From Semisulcospira habei (lineage: Eukaryota; Mollusca; Gastropoda; Semisulcospiridae), in the NCBI GenBank assembly GCA_036245525.1, contig BTPG01000004.1, positions 162,127,924-162,191,923 on the forward strand: a stretch of DNA of 64,000 nt. Direction: 5' to 3'. Of the stretch, positions 11,501 through 21,229 are shown piece after piece. The notes under the pieces were generated by a model that was given only the letters and a program-made list of their open reading frames with translations, had not been told where the DNA came from and made no database searches. The position numbers and the translations under genes are program-made. Within the stretch, counting starts at the first letter, position 1. Every line of letters begins with the position of its first letter.

Positions 11501-13275
11501 TAGCGCAACAGAATTTGAAGCTAGCGTCGAAAAAGCAGAAACAGCACTTTGACCGCAGAGCCAAACCACGCAGTTTTAGTGCAGGAGACAAGGTTTTGTT
11601 GTTACTTCCAGTTAAACACAACAAACTGGAGATGGCTTGGCAGGGACCATTCGAAGTTCTAGAGAGAGTCGGAGAGTGTGACTACAGGGTACGGGTGGGC
11701 AGTAAAAATAAACTGTACCATGCAAATCTGTTGAAAAAGTTCCAAGAACGAGTGTCAGTAGCTACAGTAGTGATAGATGAGGAGGACGAAGATGAGGGGG
11801 GAGAGGCATTCGTGGTGGTAAAGGAAGTACCCACCCTTCCTTTAGTAGCGTCTGAAGGACCCCCTGACGTCCATCTTGATCCTAACTGTCCAGAGATCCA
11901 TTCTAGTATAGAAGCTCTGACTGTCCAGTTTAAGGATATTTTGACAGATTATCCGTTGAGGACGACGCTAGACTCATGTGAAATCCATTTGACTGATGAA
12001 GTGCCGGTGAGAATGAAGCAATATCCTCTACCTCATTCTCAGCTAGAGGTAGTGAAAACCGAAGTAGATGCTATGCTAGAGATGGGAGTAATCGAGAGAG
12101 CCAATTCCCCATACAACTCACCGATCGTCTTGGTGAAGAAGAAAGATGGCACTGTTAGGTTTTGTGTGGATTTTAGGAAACTGAATCAAAAGGTCGTGTT
12201 CGATGCTGAGCCAATGCCTGACGTGGAGTACCTATTTTCCTTACTGTCCAAGGCTAAGTACTTGAGTAAGTTAGACCTAGCTAAAGGCTACTGGCAGGTA
12301 CCCATGTTAGAGAGCGACAAACCGAAAACTGCCTTCACCACACCGGCAGGGCAATTTCAGTGGAAGGTAATGCCTTTCGGGTTAAAGACGGCAGGGGCAA
12401 TCTTTTCTCGAATGATGAGGAGGTTACTAGAACCTTTGCGATTGACAGAAGTTAGCAATTTCATGGACGATGTCATGATTGCTTCCTCCACTAAAGAACG
12501 TCACTTACAATGTATGGCCCAGCTCTTTGGTAGGTTAAGAGAGGTCCAGTTGGCGGCCAGACCTACTAAGTGTTACTTGGGGTTCAAGCAGTTGGAATAT
12601 CTGGGGCATACAGTGGGTAACGGTCAGATAAAACCAGAGGGAGACAAGATGCAGCGGATAAAAGACGCGCCGCGACCACAAACAAAGAAACAAGTCAGAT
12701 CGTTTCTTGGGTTGGCAAATTATTACCGCCGGTTCGTTCCTAACTTTGCGGCCATAGCAGCCCCACTAACCGACCTGACCAAGGGAGGGAAGACCGGACA
12801 GATCGGTTGGAACGATGCATGTGAGACAGCATTTGAGACGCTGAAGGCGCGACTGTGTTCAGGTCCTGTGTGCTCATTGCCAAACTTCGATCGTCTCTTC
12901 GTGTTGCAGACAGATGCGTCCGAGGGGGGGGGGGGGGGGGTAGGGGCCGTATTATGTCAGGACCATGGTAGCGGTTTACAGCCTGTTGCATGCGCGAGCA
13001 AGAAACTGTCCAAAGCAGAACGTAACTACTCCACCATCGAAAAGGAGTGTCTTGCAATCGTGTGGGGAATTCAAAAATTCCGTCAGTATCTGTATGGTAG
13101 GACATTCGTCGTACAGACCGACCATAGACCATTGCAGTACTTGCAACAAGCTAAATCCACAAACAGTCGACTGATGAGGTGGGCTTTGCAGTTGCAGCCA
13201 TTTTCCATTAGAGTGGAAAGCATAGCCGGTAAAGTAAATGTACCTGCTGACTTTTTGAGTAGGACAGGGTGGTAG
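8563..13275 (+). CDS. gag-pol: Gag-Pol polyprotein: gag, protease, integrase, reverse transcriptase, RNase H
   Basis: This is a 1570-codon uninterrupted ORF. The first ATG (8563) would add a 59-residue hydrophobic leader; the ATG at 8740 (MPPKRD) is a more gag-like start. Residues ~165-250 form a charged coiled coil. A retrotransposon gag/SCAN-like capsid region spans ~250-410. A CCHC knuckle (CFKCNKPGHLARTC) is at 465-478. The protease DTGA is at 529-532. The integrase has zinc ligands H721, H728, C758, C761, catalytic D791, D851, E887 (35 residues between the last two), and a GPF motif at 1028-1030. RT follows with D1238 and FMDD at 1300-1303. RNase H has D1451, E1493, D1520. There are no frameshifts between gag and pol, so all products must come from one precursor. 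A run of 17 G at 12924-12940 encodes extra glycines beside the first RNase H Asp. The element could be active. Confidence 0.95.
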   Translation: MSGCLSLLRYRVVRTLRLLSLSSPYSLFVFCVFICCIVSLSGVLLGSSCRRCLRDTHIRMPPKRDTRATRATSGHDPESEGGGAGDKGPGERGATLATSSRKETVVSTLTRTLTAAGLTPSRDQESKEGLGVIVNPYEQYKVIGEGLGLSGGALTQFILSEVRREEEKRERDLERRALERQLQMDREAAERRLQMDREAAERARRDDLALTERKLAAAEQARKEELVAAETRLRLQLAAAEKKSVTESSQHYSLKMRPLEDKEDVESYLQLFERVAETQGWPKEVWGIRLAPLLQGEARDAYLRLTVEQGKDFEVVRETLLRRFRRDAEYYRRQFREARKEGPETFPQLFVRLKTSVKRWFTLAHKNIEDVEQVLDVFLSEQLYAIMNADLEMFVREKRPRNGEEAAELAQLHIDTKRAVSRPLGGGPIRPPFKKDKGSNKPPETKAEHRTEPSSSGRGTGERLCFKCNKPGHLARTCQSKASVNQVTIASEIVAVMTEPVTVGMRTIRPYDPWSKGLAKGKEVRIMRDTGADMSAIAAKWIEPRDFTGRFIDVNPVDHTKSDKYPTAWVEIDSPFVRGTIELIVMERMGPDVILGNWVTFSDEKRSPVSIDASECAMAAAVQTRAQVQREKEGESALKVVKQADLDVTPAHLIEWQNQDETLARARKLADEGRAIPSGKSLIEFGRRKGILHRVYSKGGSQMSQLVVPKPLRETVMRLAHDPPMGGHLGGKRTRERIWGTFYWPGLCAQVRRYCESCEQCQKVVPRGRVPRVPMQQLPLVEEPFQRVAVDIVGPIAPASDRGNRFILATVDYATRYPEAVPLKGIEAERVAEALLEIWSRVGIPREVLTDQGSQFTSQVMSEVNRLLCIQGKCTTPYHPQANGLVERFNGTLVSMLKKLASEQPRCWDRYIPSLLFAYREVPQESTGFAPFELLYGKTVRGPMSVLRDLWTKEQMGEEVRDASQYVVDLRNRIEETCRLAQQNLKLASKKQKQHFDRRAKPRSFSAGDKVLLLLPVKHNKLEMAWQGPFEVLERVGECDYRVRVGSKNKLYHANLLKKFQERVSVATVVIDEEDEDEGGEAFVVVKEVPTLPLVASEGPPDVHLDPNCPEIHSSIEALTVQFKDILTDYPLRTTLDSCEIHLTDEVPVRMKQYPLPHSQLEVVKTEVDAMLEMGVIERANSPYNSPIVLVKKKDGTVRFCVDFRKLNQKVVFDAEPMPDVEYLFSLLSKAKYLSKLDLAKGYWQVPMLESDKPKTAFTTPAGQFQWKVMPFGLKTAGAIFSRMMRRLLEPLRLTEVSNFMDDVMIASSTKERHLQCMAQLFGRLREVQLAARPTKCYLGFKQLEYLGHTVGNGQIKPEGDKMQRIKDAPRPQTKKQVRSFLGLANYYRRFVPNFAAIAAPLTDLTKGGKTGQIGWNDACETAFETLKARLCSGPVCSLPNFDRLFVLQTDASEGGGGGVGAVLCQDHGSGLQPVACASKKLSKAERNYSTIEKECLAIVWGIQKFRQYLYGRTFVVQTDHRPLQYLQQAKSTNSRLMRWALQLQPFSIRVESIAGKVNVPADFLSRTGW

Positions 13276-13339
13276 AAACCGTAAACGTGGAAGCAGTAAG
13301 GGGGCAGTCATATAGTAATCAAACTCGGGTGTTTGATCT

Positions 13340-13351
13340 GGGAGGGGGGAA
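13340..13351 (+). promoter_or_regulatory. Polypurine tract
   Basis: GGGAGGGGGGAA directly abuts the 3' LTR and is the expected plus-strand primer site for reverse transcription. It lies 64 bases after the gag-pol stop codon. Confidence 0.85.
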
Positions 13352-15084
13352 TGTCACGTAACGGATGTGACATGTTGTTTTATTTTTTTGCCAAGTCGTT
13401 TTCTTGTTAATAAATGTAGATCGCCGAATTCTGTACATAGCCTTAGTTTAGGGAAGTTAATAAATGTAGTGTGAGCGTAATCGTAAAGCCCGTGCAGCAA
13501 GCTTAACAGTGAGCGAGTACAGCGGTTGCACGCTTTCGTCAAGTAGCTTTAACCGAACAGTGTTCAGAAGTAAAGTTAAACTGCAAGGTAGCAGAAGGAT
13601 ATTACAGTCAGTCAGCGGAGTTAGCCAGCGAAGTGAGAGTCTGGGTCAGGGTGCGGCCTCGTTTGGAGCCCTTGACAAGCTGTGTGAGGGTTGTTTTACC
13701 CTCCCTGCAAGACCACGGCCAGTGTTCCTGGGTGTGGGTGTCCCGAGAGACTTGTGACCACGGCTGCTGCTCAGCAGAAGACCCCTCCGGTTCGTCTTCG
13801 TCTTGTTTTGTCTCGTCCTGCCGGAGGACTCACCAGTGACAGGTAAATTCATGCCATTTTTCTCAGTTAGCTGCTGTGCTCTCGGGTGTGTGAATGTGTA
13901 CATAGGTTCAGAAGGGTATGTTCGTCTAGTTTTTTAGTGATGTTTTAATCAAGTCTTTAACCATGTTTTTTAGGTTGGGTTGTAATGTGGTGGGTGTCGG
14001 ATTTAGTTGTTTATGTCGGCTGTCGCCGAGTGAGTATATTTAAAGGGCCATGTTGTAAAATGAATTAAAGTGGGTATCCTTTCAAATATATATTTGTATT
14101 AGGTCCTAGATGTAATGTAATAAGATTGTCACGTGGGGTGGTTGCTGGTGATTATTTGATATCTTTGTATGTACATGTGGATATTTTGATAACGTTGGTT
14201 TTAGCAGTGGCAATGTTATTATACAAAAGTGGTTGTGCTAGCTTAATGTTAGTGTAATGGAGTAGTGCAGACCTGGCGAATGTTGAATGTACATAGGAAT
14301 CCTTTTTATCCATGATTGTATATTTAATATGGCCAAGGCGGATATTAGGGTGAGACGAGACACGACTCACGTGGTTTGTGAGTAGGTGCGTGTCAAATAG
14401 GCCAGAATTAACTGTGTTGGCACTTTGACTGACAATGCGCCCTTTTCCAGTGCACTGGCTTCGAAGATTTCGTCGTTCTTCGATCTCTTCATCATCCACG
14501 ACCAACGGTAACGCATCATCGGGAGTCGGAACGCCTTCGCTAGCCGGTCCTGTTGGACAAGTACGTTGGGCTACAGCGGGTTGATTCTACGTTCTGAGCG
14601 TCGGTCACAGGCGTGCGTGGGCAAGCGCGGCTACGGTGCTCTGTGGTGCAGGGGTAGTACTCGTACGTTATGAGCCACCCTGTCTAGTGTGGGACAGAGG
14701 ACACTGTACAGAGACAAAGTTACCCACCTTGTATAGCCGTTGGACATATTAGTCATTATCACCTGTTAGTCATTTTCGTCTGTTAGTCATTTTCACCTGT
14801 TAGTCTTTTTCACTTGTATAGCCATTGCCGATTTTCACCTATTAGTCATTGTTAACTGTTAATCTTTTTTATGTGTTAATACGTTATGAGTGCATGCGTG
14901 GGTATGTGTGAGTGTGTGGGGCGTTAGTGGGTTGGGGTGGGGGTTAGAGTAAGAGTGGGTAATAAAGGATTTGTTTGTTGTTTATCACTGGCGTTGTGTG
15001 ATTTATTTAGAGTGGGTGGGTTTTCTCGAGTGTCAGCACTCATATTGTCCACGGCGCCCTGACTCCGTCAGGCGCGTCGTGACA
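13352..15084 (+). repeat. 3' LTR of the Gmr1-type element
   Basis: This LTR is 1733 bp, 17 bp longer than its partner. The extra 17 bases (in 14758-14775) are one more unit of the internal short repeat. Other differences I see are single bases near 13798, 14507, 14727 and 15075. AATAAA is at 14961-14966. Confidence 0.95.
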
Positions 15085-15330
15085 GACCCACATTTGAGTC
15101 CGTAATTGTTGTTCTATTTACTTGGGATTTTGCATACAGCTGGCTTAGATATAGACATTGGATGCATTGGTTAGCCAGCTTTGAATCTTTTCAAGGTTTT
15201 CGTAAAAAGTAAATCTTTTTCAACGTTTTCATACAAAGAAATTCATTACAACAACAAAACAACAACAACAAAAAAACACTACAAAGTAAGAATTCTTGAC
15301 TTCTAGAGACGAATCTGACAGTGACACTGA
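15085..15330. repeat. Dispersed repeat R5, right half (left half about 6585-6653)
   Basis: R5 is the target of the LTR element. An uninterrupted R5 copy lies at 59690-59955; shared landmarks are CCTCCGAGCATATT, AGTCGGT.GACCC, GACATTGGATG and GTTAGCCAGCTTTG. It is non-coding. Confidence 0.75.
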
Positions 15331-15800
15331 CGTAATGGTGCCAAACACGTCAGTGTTATACTGTCTCGATTGTGATTGTGTTATTCTTTTTAGGACATGT
15401 GTGTCTAAATTATAGGAAAGATCTGTTGTTCAGTTATTTTAAATAAGAATCACGTTCCTTTTTTAGTACAATTCATTTTCTTTGCATTGAGAATTGCAAT
15501 TGATTTTTGTTGTGTGGCTAGAATGTTGCATAACCTCGCTACATTGTTGCTAAAGTCTGACTTAGTTTAACCTGGAAGGTTCTGTTAGGGGCGCGTTCGT
15601 TCTAGTGACCTCAGATATGACATCAAAGTTTTGTAGTACACATGTTGGCTACATTTCGCAACATTTATGGAATGCACCTAGATGTTAGTGGAAGATTGTA
15701 GACAAATCTAGAGTGTTCGTTTTAATAAATATTAATGAGTTTTGGTTACGTTTTCTTTTCTGATTGGCTGAGTTGTGTAATTTGTGGGATTGTTTATAGT
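15300..15800 (+). repeat. Dispersed repeat R6, copy 1
   Basis: This aligns loosely with 53520-54060. Shared pieces include GACATGTGTGT, AATCACGT.CCTTTTT, GTGACCTCA.AT.TGACATCAAAGT and GAGTTTTGGTTACGTT. The second copy contains TATAAAAG near 53905, so it may be an old LTR or promoter-bearing repeat. From 15800 to 16970 I see only AT-rich sequence, a (CA)n-rich patch and a tandem duplication. Confidence 0.45.
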
Positions 15801-16548
15801 ATGAACAGAGATAATAATAAGGAGAATCCTGAAGCTTCTTCATTGTCTTAAGTTGACCTTAATTAATTAACTAATTAAGGTCATTAACGTACACATAGCT
15901 GTTTCTTTCAAAACAAACCAAAACCTGATAGTACACTCTATGAAAAATAGACTAAGACATTTCAACCCCTCTAATAATTAGAGAATTACTTTTCATTGTC
16001 TCTCAATACTGTCAGAGTTCTGAGGAACGCAAAACTAGCTAACCTACTCATTACACACAAATCTCTTGCCTACACAAAATTCAAGTACCCTGTCACGCAT
16101 GACTAGGTCTTTAGAAAGTGCAGTCAGGGTGGGGACAGGTCCTCGTGACTTGTTAACAAAAGATGGCTCAATGCAACTCTATTGAATTGGCCCTCCGTAG
16201 GCACGGCTCTGAACATAATAAAAGCTATTCTATTGACCGAGTCACGGATTTAAAATGACACAGATAACACCTTTTATCACAAGTCTTTTAAGTCTGGTCT
16301 TCCACTGTAAGTTAGACTGCCAGTATCTGACTACCTTGTACTGTACATGGAGTCACAGTGCTAGATCCACATGAGCCCTGTTTCACAGCATTTTCAGTTT
16401 ATTGATTTTTGTCATCTGCTTTCATGTGTACATACATACACACACAAACACACATTCAGAACACACACTCAGAACACACACACATATATATACACACACT
16501 TCCCACACAAATGTAACATAACACACTTTTCTCAACCAAATACAATTT

Positions 16549-16710
16549 CTGAAAAAGTGACTGCCGTCTTAATGTATACCCGGAATGTGTTTACACAACA
16601 CAGACAGTACAAGGCCAGGCAAAGCCTTTCTGAAAAAGTGACTGCCGTCTTAATGTATACCCGGAATGTGTTTACACAACACAGACAGTACAAGGCCAGG
16701 CAAAGCCTTT
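16549..16710. repeat. 81-bp tandem duplication
   Basis: The segment starting CTGAAAAAGTGACTGCC is present twice head to tail, at 16549-16629 and 16630-16710, essentially identical, so the duplication is recent. It lies between CA-rich microsatellite patches. Confidence 0.85.
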
Positions 16711-16974
16711 GTGGGACTCCACCGTTCTATTATTAGCAGCTGTGTCAACCTTGACTAGACGTAAACCTGGCGTACACACATACACACACACACACATACA
16801 CACACACATGAATACACACACACACACACACATGAATACTAACACACACACTAACACAAGACAGAGCTGACATCATAACTGCTCAACTGGATAAAATTGA
16901 AGTACCGTGAATACATTATAGCACTTAATCCGGTTTTGTCTGAGCTTGAAAAATATTTCTGTCTTTTCAGAACA

Positions 16975-18566
16975 TGAATTTAATGTCTCTGTGAACTTTC
17001 TTTAGTACTAACCCATGTCTAATGTAAAACTGCAACAAGCGATAGTGACACACGTAATTGAATTTGTCATTAAGATTTGGCACAAGTTTAGTGTCTTCTT
17101 TTTTTCCCTGTCATACTCATTTTCTCAACAGCCAATGGATAATCACTGTGGTAATCATGTAGATGGTGTAGGTACTCTAGGTCTACTTCAAAGATCCAAC
17201 CCTTCGCGTTGTTTCGGTCATGATTCATAATATTGTTTGTTAACTCAGTTATGTCATACTGTGACAAATCATGCAGACAAAAATTTTTCAAGGGCAATAA
17301 CTCACACATCGCGTATCCGTACAAATCGTTCGCGTCTACGTACATAATGAATGACCTTGACCTTGAGGGGTCAAAGTCAAGGTCGTCCAGATATTTGTTG
17401 TTGGCTTTGGCATAATTGTTCGCTGCTATACTAATGTCGCCTCTCAATCCACGTTCCACCATTTCACCCATCGTACAATCAGACAACAAGTCTATAAATA
17501 TTTCACTGGATTTCAAAAAATGCATCCCATGTCATGCCAGGACTAGTTATGTAGCAGGCTGGGTCAAGACTGTAGTGTAACAAACCCCGTCACAGTAACT
17601 TTCAAATACGTCTGCTAGCAAACAAACGTCAGCTTTTAAGTACTGGTCATGGTAGTCACCAATCGTCTGACACCCTAGTTTACCCCACGCATCAAGAACA
17701 TGTTGGTAATCAGAGTCAGAAATACCTTTACCATTTAAGGTACAATAAAATTTCTCTTTTGGTGGTAGTCTCCTTTCCTCAAACACAACCCAGTGATCAA
17801 TGTACTCATACGGATACACACCTTTCTTAATTAAGTCTAGCTCAAAATATTTACTTGTTATTGGAAACGATGTCAGACCTTCTGACAGACTTACAAGCTC
17901 TAAAGACAAATGTTGCATGGAGTCATAAAATGCTAATTTATTGTCTAGCCTAAACGTCAAGTATTTTTCACTTGTCTGCGCAATACAACTTATGTTTCTG
18001 TAAGATTCGTCTACAGCACGCATGATAATGTGTGAATCATATCCTTTGAGATTGTGAAAAAAGATAGGTAACTTGTATGTCTTAGGATCTATTTTGAATA
18101 ACAAGTTACAATTGTTATGTGCAGCACCTCTGTAGCGTCCAGTTATGTGATCATGGTCATGAACTTTATCATCTCCCAAAAGTTCTTTACAAATCCAACA
18201 CATCACAGCTGTATTAAAATTCAGTTTGTCTTCTTCTGTCGTCACCAAAGGCATCTGACATGTTGTGAGATACTGTACTACCTTGCTATACAGATGTCTC
18301 ATTTCTGTTAAAAACAGACATGCTGCATTTTCCCCTCTGTAGATAACAGGTTCTGAATGCTGTCCGTCTGACCTAACAATAATGTATCCGAAAGAACACA
18401 TCACTTGGTCACTCAACTTTATAGTCTTTGGTAATGATTCTGGAACAGGACCCTCATATGGAACTACCAGTGATTCAAAATCAGCATACACTACAAACGG
18501 CAGCTTTTGCTGATTCCCATAATTCTTAAAACACACTTGACTACAAGGATCTGGATAGTTAAGTAC
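16975..18566 (-). pseudogene. Protein-primed DNA polymerase B remnant (Polinton/Maverick-like), with embedded HNH/endonuclease VII-like module
   Basis: Minus-strand blocks 17547-18536 and 17088-17525 read as one polymerase. The exonuclease motifs are VYADFES (Exo I), FHNLKGYDSH (Exo II) and YLKADVCLLADVF (Exo III). Between the first two, CWICKELL...DHDHITGRYRGAAHNNCN is a cysteine/HNH module like phage recombination endonuclease VII. The second block holds SLDPACYITSPGMTWDA and the palm motif A-like VDANDLYGYAM. Such family-B polymerases replicate linear genomes with a protein primer in Polintons, adintoviruses and related elements. A one-base frameshift near 17575 separates the blocks, another near 17085 precedes a further decayed stretch to about 16975, and motifs B and C are absent. 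It is not functional. Confidence 0.85.
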
Positions 18567-19371
18567 TGTTAATAATAATAATAATAATAATAATAATTAC
18601 GGTATTTATAATGCGCTTATCTTATAATAATTATAACTCTAAGCGCGCACTCACAACTCGCGCACGCATGCGCACGCTTTAGACAATGACTTGCGTACCA
18701 CAAACAGTGGAATACATTACGACGGTCAGCTTGGGGTGGGGAGTGTGGTGATATAGTGCTAAAACTGTTGAAAGAGGTGAGTTTTGAGGGCAGACTGGAA
18801 GGAGGAGAGAGAGTGTTTCTGACGGAGAGAGAGTGGGAGAGTGTTCCAGGTGGATGGACCGTAGACGGAGAAGGAGCTGGGGGCCGAAAGTGTTGAGTTT
18901 GGTGCAAGGGATGTGGAGGCGGAGAGGGTCAGAGGCAGAGCGGAGGGAGCTGGAAGGTGTGTAGGGGTGAAGTAAGTTGGAGAGATATGCAGGAGCGCAG
19001 TTGTTCAGGGATTTGTAGCAGAGAGACAGAATTTTGTATTGGATGCGTTGGGGGATGGGGAGCCAGTGAAGGAGTTTGAGCAGGGGTGTGACGTGGTCGG
19101 ATTTTTTCTTTCTGAGGACGAGGCGGGCAGCATTGTTCTGAACGCATTGGAGAGTGAAAATGGTGGAGTGAGGGAGGCCGGAAAGGAGAGAGTTGCAGTA
19201 GTCGATGCGAGATAAGATGAGAGAGACAGCAAGTTTGGTGGCAGCTTCGGTAGTGAGGTATTTTCTGATCTGACTGATGCGGCGGAGGTGGAAATAAGAT
19301 GCCTGGGCCGTGGCGGAAACGAAGCTGGTCATGGACAGTTTGTATGTCATCAGCTGACCTACAGTGCAAAA
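18567..19371 (-). mobile_element. 5'-truncated CR1/L2-like LINE inserted in the polymerase remnant
   Basis: The ORF 18679-19374 carries the post-RT region typical of CR1/L2-type LINEs: HLRRISQIRKYLTTEAA, SRIDYCNSLLSGLP, VQNNAARLVLRKKK, TPLLKLLHWLPIPQRI. The 3' UTR ends in an (ATT)n tail on the left (about 18572-18597). It separates the N-terminal and C-terminal pieces of the polymerase gene, so it inserted after that gene was resident. The same 3' end occurs alone at 22455-22620. Confidence 0.85.
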
Positions 19372-19562
19372 CATGTTTGTGCGCTATTGAAATAGAGGAG
19401 AACCTTTGTAAACATCTTTTACACACTTCCTGTTTGTCATTGTGTTTTGATACATGATTAGGAATTAGTCGTGACATACTCCTGATAATTGTATAGTGAA
19501 AGTTATCATTATCACCAATTAGCAACATGTCAACATGTTTATCTTCTGACTGTCCGTAAGTT
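19372..19562 (-). pseudogene. N-terminal piece of the same polymerase B
   Basis: The minus strand encodes EDKHVDMLLIGDNDNFHYT, SRLIPNHVSKHNDKQEVC and KRCLQRFSS.....HKHVLHC, the zinc-ribbon-like region found just before the exonuclease domain in Polinton-type PolB proteins. It is cut on its 5' side by an R1 retroposon at 19563. Confidence 0.75.
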
Positions 19563-19956
19563 GGATTGATTGATTGATTGTACATTGCTTAACGTCCCGA
19601 CAGCAACAAGGCTTTCTCAGGACGTGCCTGCACTGCTTGTGAAAAAAAACAACCAACTAAACAGAACATTGAATGTATGTCGCCAGCCGGTCAAACACAT
19701 TAAATAAACCTAACACATGGGGCCTAAATAAAGCTAAGACCATTTAGCAACACACATCCAATATCAAGAGCTACAGGCAGTGCAGACAGTAGGGAGAGTT
19801 TAAAAAAGGCAAATACAGGTGAATGGACCTCGGGTAGACAGAAACACATGCCCCAGAATAGAGAGAAAACCCCACCCTGTGGGGCTGACCAGGGTGACCC
19901 TGGGAACTAAAAAATACCTAACCCCACCCAAGTCCCCCAGGGCAGACCCGGGTGGG
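19563..19956 (-). repeat. R1 retroposon, antisense, running into the assembly gap
   Basis: The (GATT)n tail is at 19563-19580, followed by the complete R1 body up to CAGACCCGGGTGGG, where the N run begins. The gap hides the target duplication. Confidence 0.85.
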
Positions 19957-20456
19957 NNNNNNNNNNNNNNNNNNNNNNNNNNNNNNNNNNNNNNNNNNNN
20001 NNNNNNNNNNNNNNNNNNNNNNNNNNNNNNNNNNNNNNNNNNNNNNNNNNNNNNNNNNNNNNNNNNNNNNNNNNNNNNNNNNNNNNNNNNNNNNNNNNNN
20101 NNNNNNNNNNNNNNNNNNNNNNNNNNNNNNNNNNNNNNNNNNNNNNNNNNNNNNNNNNNNNNNNNNNNNNNNNNNNNNNNNNNNNNNNNNNNNNNNNNNN
20201 NNNNNNNNNNNNNNNNNNNNNNNNNNNNNNNNNNNNNNNNNNNNNNNNNNNNNNNNNNNNNNNNNNNNNNNNNNNNNNNNNNNNNNNNNNNNNNNNNNNN
20301 NNNNNNNNNNNNNNNNNNNNNNNNNNNNNNNNNNNNNNNNNNNNNNNNNNNNNNNNNNNNNNNNNNNNNNNNNNNNNNNNNNNNNNNNNNNNNNNNNNNN
20401 NNNNNNNNNNNNNNNNNNNNNNNNNNNNNNNNNNNNNNNNNNNNNNNNNNNNNNNN
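19957..20456. other. Assembly gap (500 N)
   Basis: Exactly 500 undetermined bases, probably a placeholder length. The reading frames that cross it are artefacts. Confidence 1.
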
Positions 20457-21229
20457 CTTTTGCAAATCAAATATATTTTTGAAGGCAGCTCTGTTTTAAG
20501 TCAATGGTAATATGCGTAAACACACACAGTATGCCAAAAGAATTGGTAGTTTGTCATGAGCAGAATTTTTTTTTTATGTAACTATGTCATTGGTGTATGT
20601 AAATTATTTTAATTATGTAAATGATTTTTAATTATGTAGATTAGTGTAACATCTGTGGCAGTTTTGCATTCTAAAACATTTTAGTCAGTTGACTAAACCT
20701 CAGCCTTGACTGCAGATGTTTGAAAATATCTTTTTCACCATGACCCCGACCCATGACGTACTTGACATACATGGCATACATTACGCATATGACGTACTTG
20801 ACGTGCATATGTTGTGGTTTGAGTTGATTCAGGATTTTGAGAGTTGTGCGTGTTGATGTTTAAAATAACTTTGTTTTAGGCATGGGCTGGTGATAGTGGG
20901 AGGGGTGGTTTTGGGACCCCACTTTCTCTATCTCTAAGTTAAACCTACTGTCCTTACTGAGGTCTGTTGCAGAGAAGTTCACTCTTTCGGCTCAACTTTA
21001 CTACACTAAACGTCAGTCTTGATGGTACCATTCGTGACTGACTGGATGTAAACATACAGCCTCGAGATGACCAATAAAATTTAAATTAATGTAAACTTTT
21101 GCTATACATTTAGCTTAATTATTCGATTTCGTTGCTTTGCCTCTGGTAGCTTACCCTTATTCACCATATATAGTCCATGTGCATCTTGAAGGCACACGTT
21201 GTAAGCGCTTGTCATTCTGGGTGTAACAG
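20457..21229. other. No gene recognised (AT-rich intron-like sequence)
   Basis: There are repeated motifs AATTATGTAAAT/ATTATGTAGAT near 20605-20640 and ATGACGTACTTGACATACATG-like repeats near 20755-20805. No coding island or RNA gene is visible. Confidence 0.4.

Larger units (their letters stand above)
6654..15084 (+). mobile_element. Complete Ty3/gypsy LTR retrotransposon with Gmr1-type domain order
   Basis: The element has two nearly identical LTRs, a primer-binding site, one intact gag-pol ORF and a polypurine tract. It is flanked by a perfect 5-bp target duplication, GACCC (6649-6653 and 15085-15089). Termini are TGTCACG...CGTGACA, a 7-bp inverted repeat. The domains run gag, protease, integrase, RT, RNase H. 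This is Ty1/copia-like order with Ty3/gypsy-like sequences, as described for the Gmr1 group. LTRs differ at about four substitutions plus one 17-bp indel, so insertion is recent. A paralogous empty site at about 59768 confirms the boundaries. Confidence 0.95.

Noticed and set aside
16741..16860. CRISPR-like array
   Set aside because: The repeated CACACA/ATACAC units are a degenerate microsatellite in a eukaryotic context, without spacers of constant length.
19800..20499. Long frames crossing the N block
   Set aside because: They are artefacts of translating undetermined bases.
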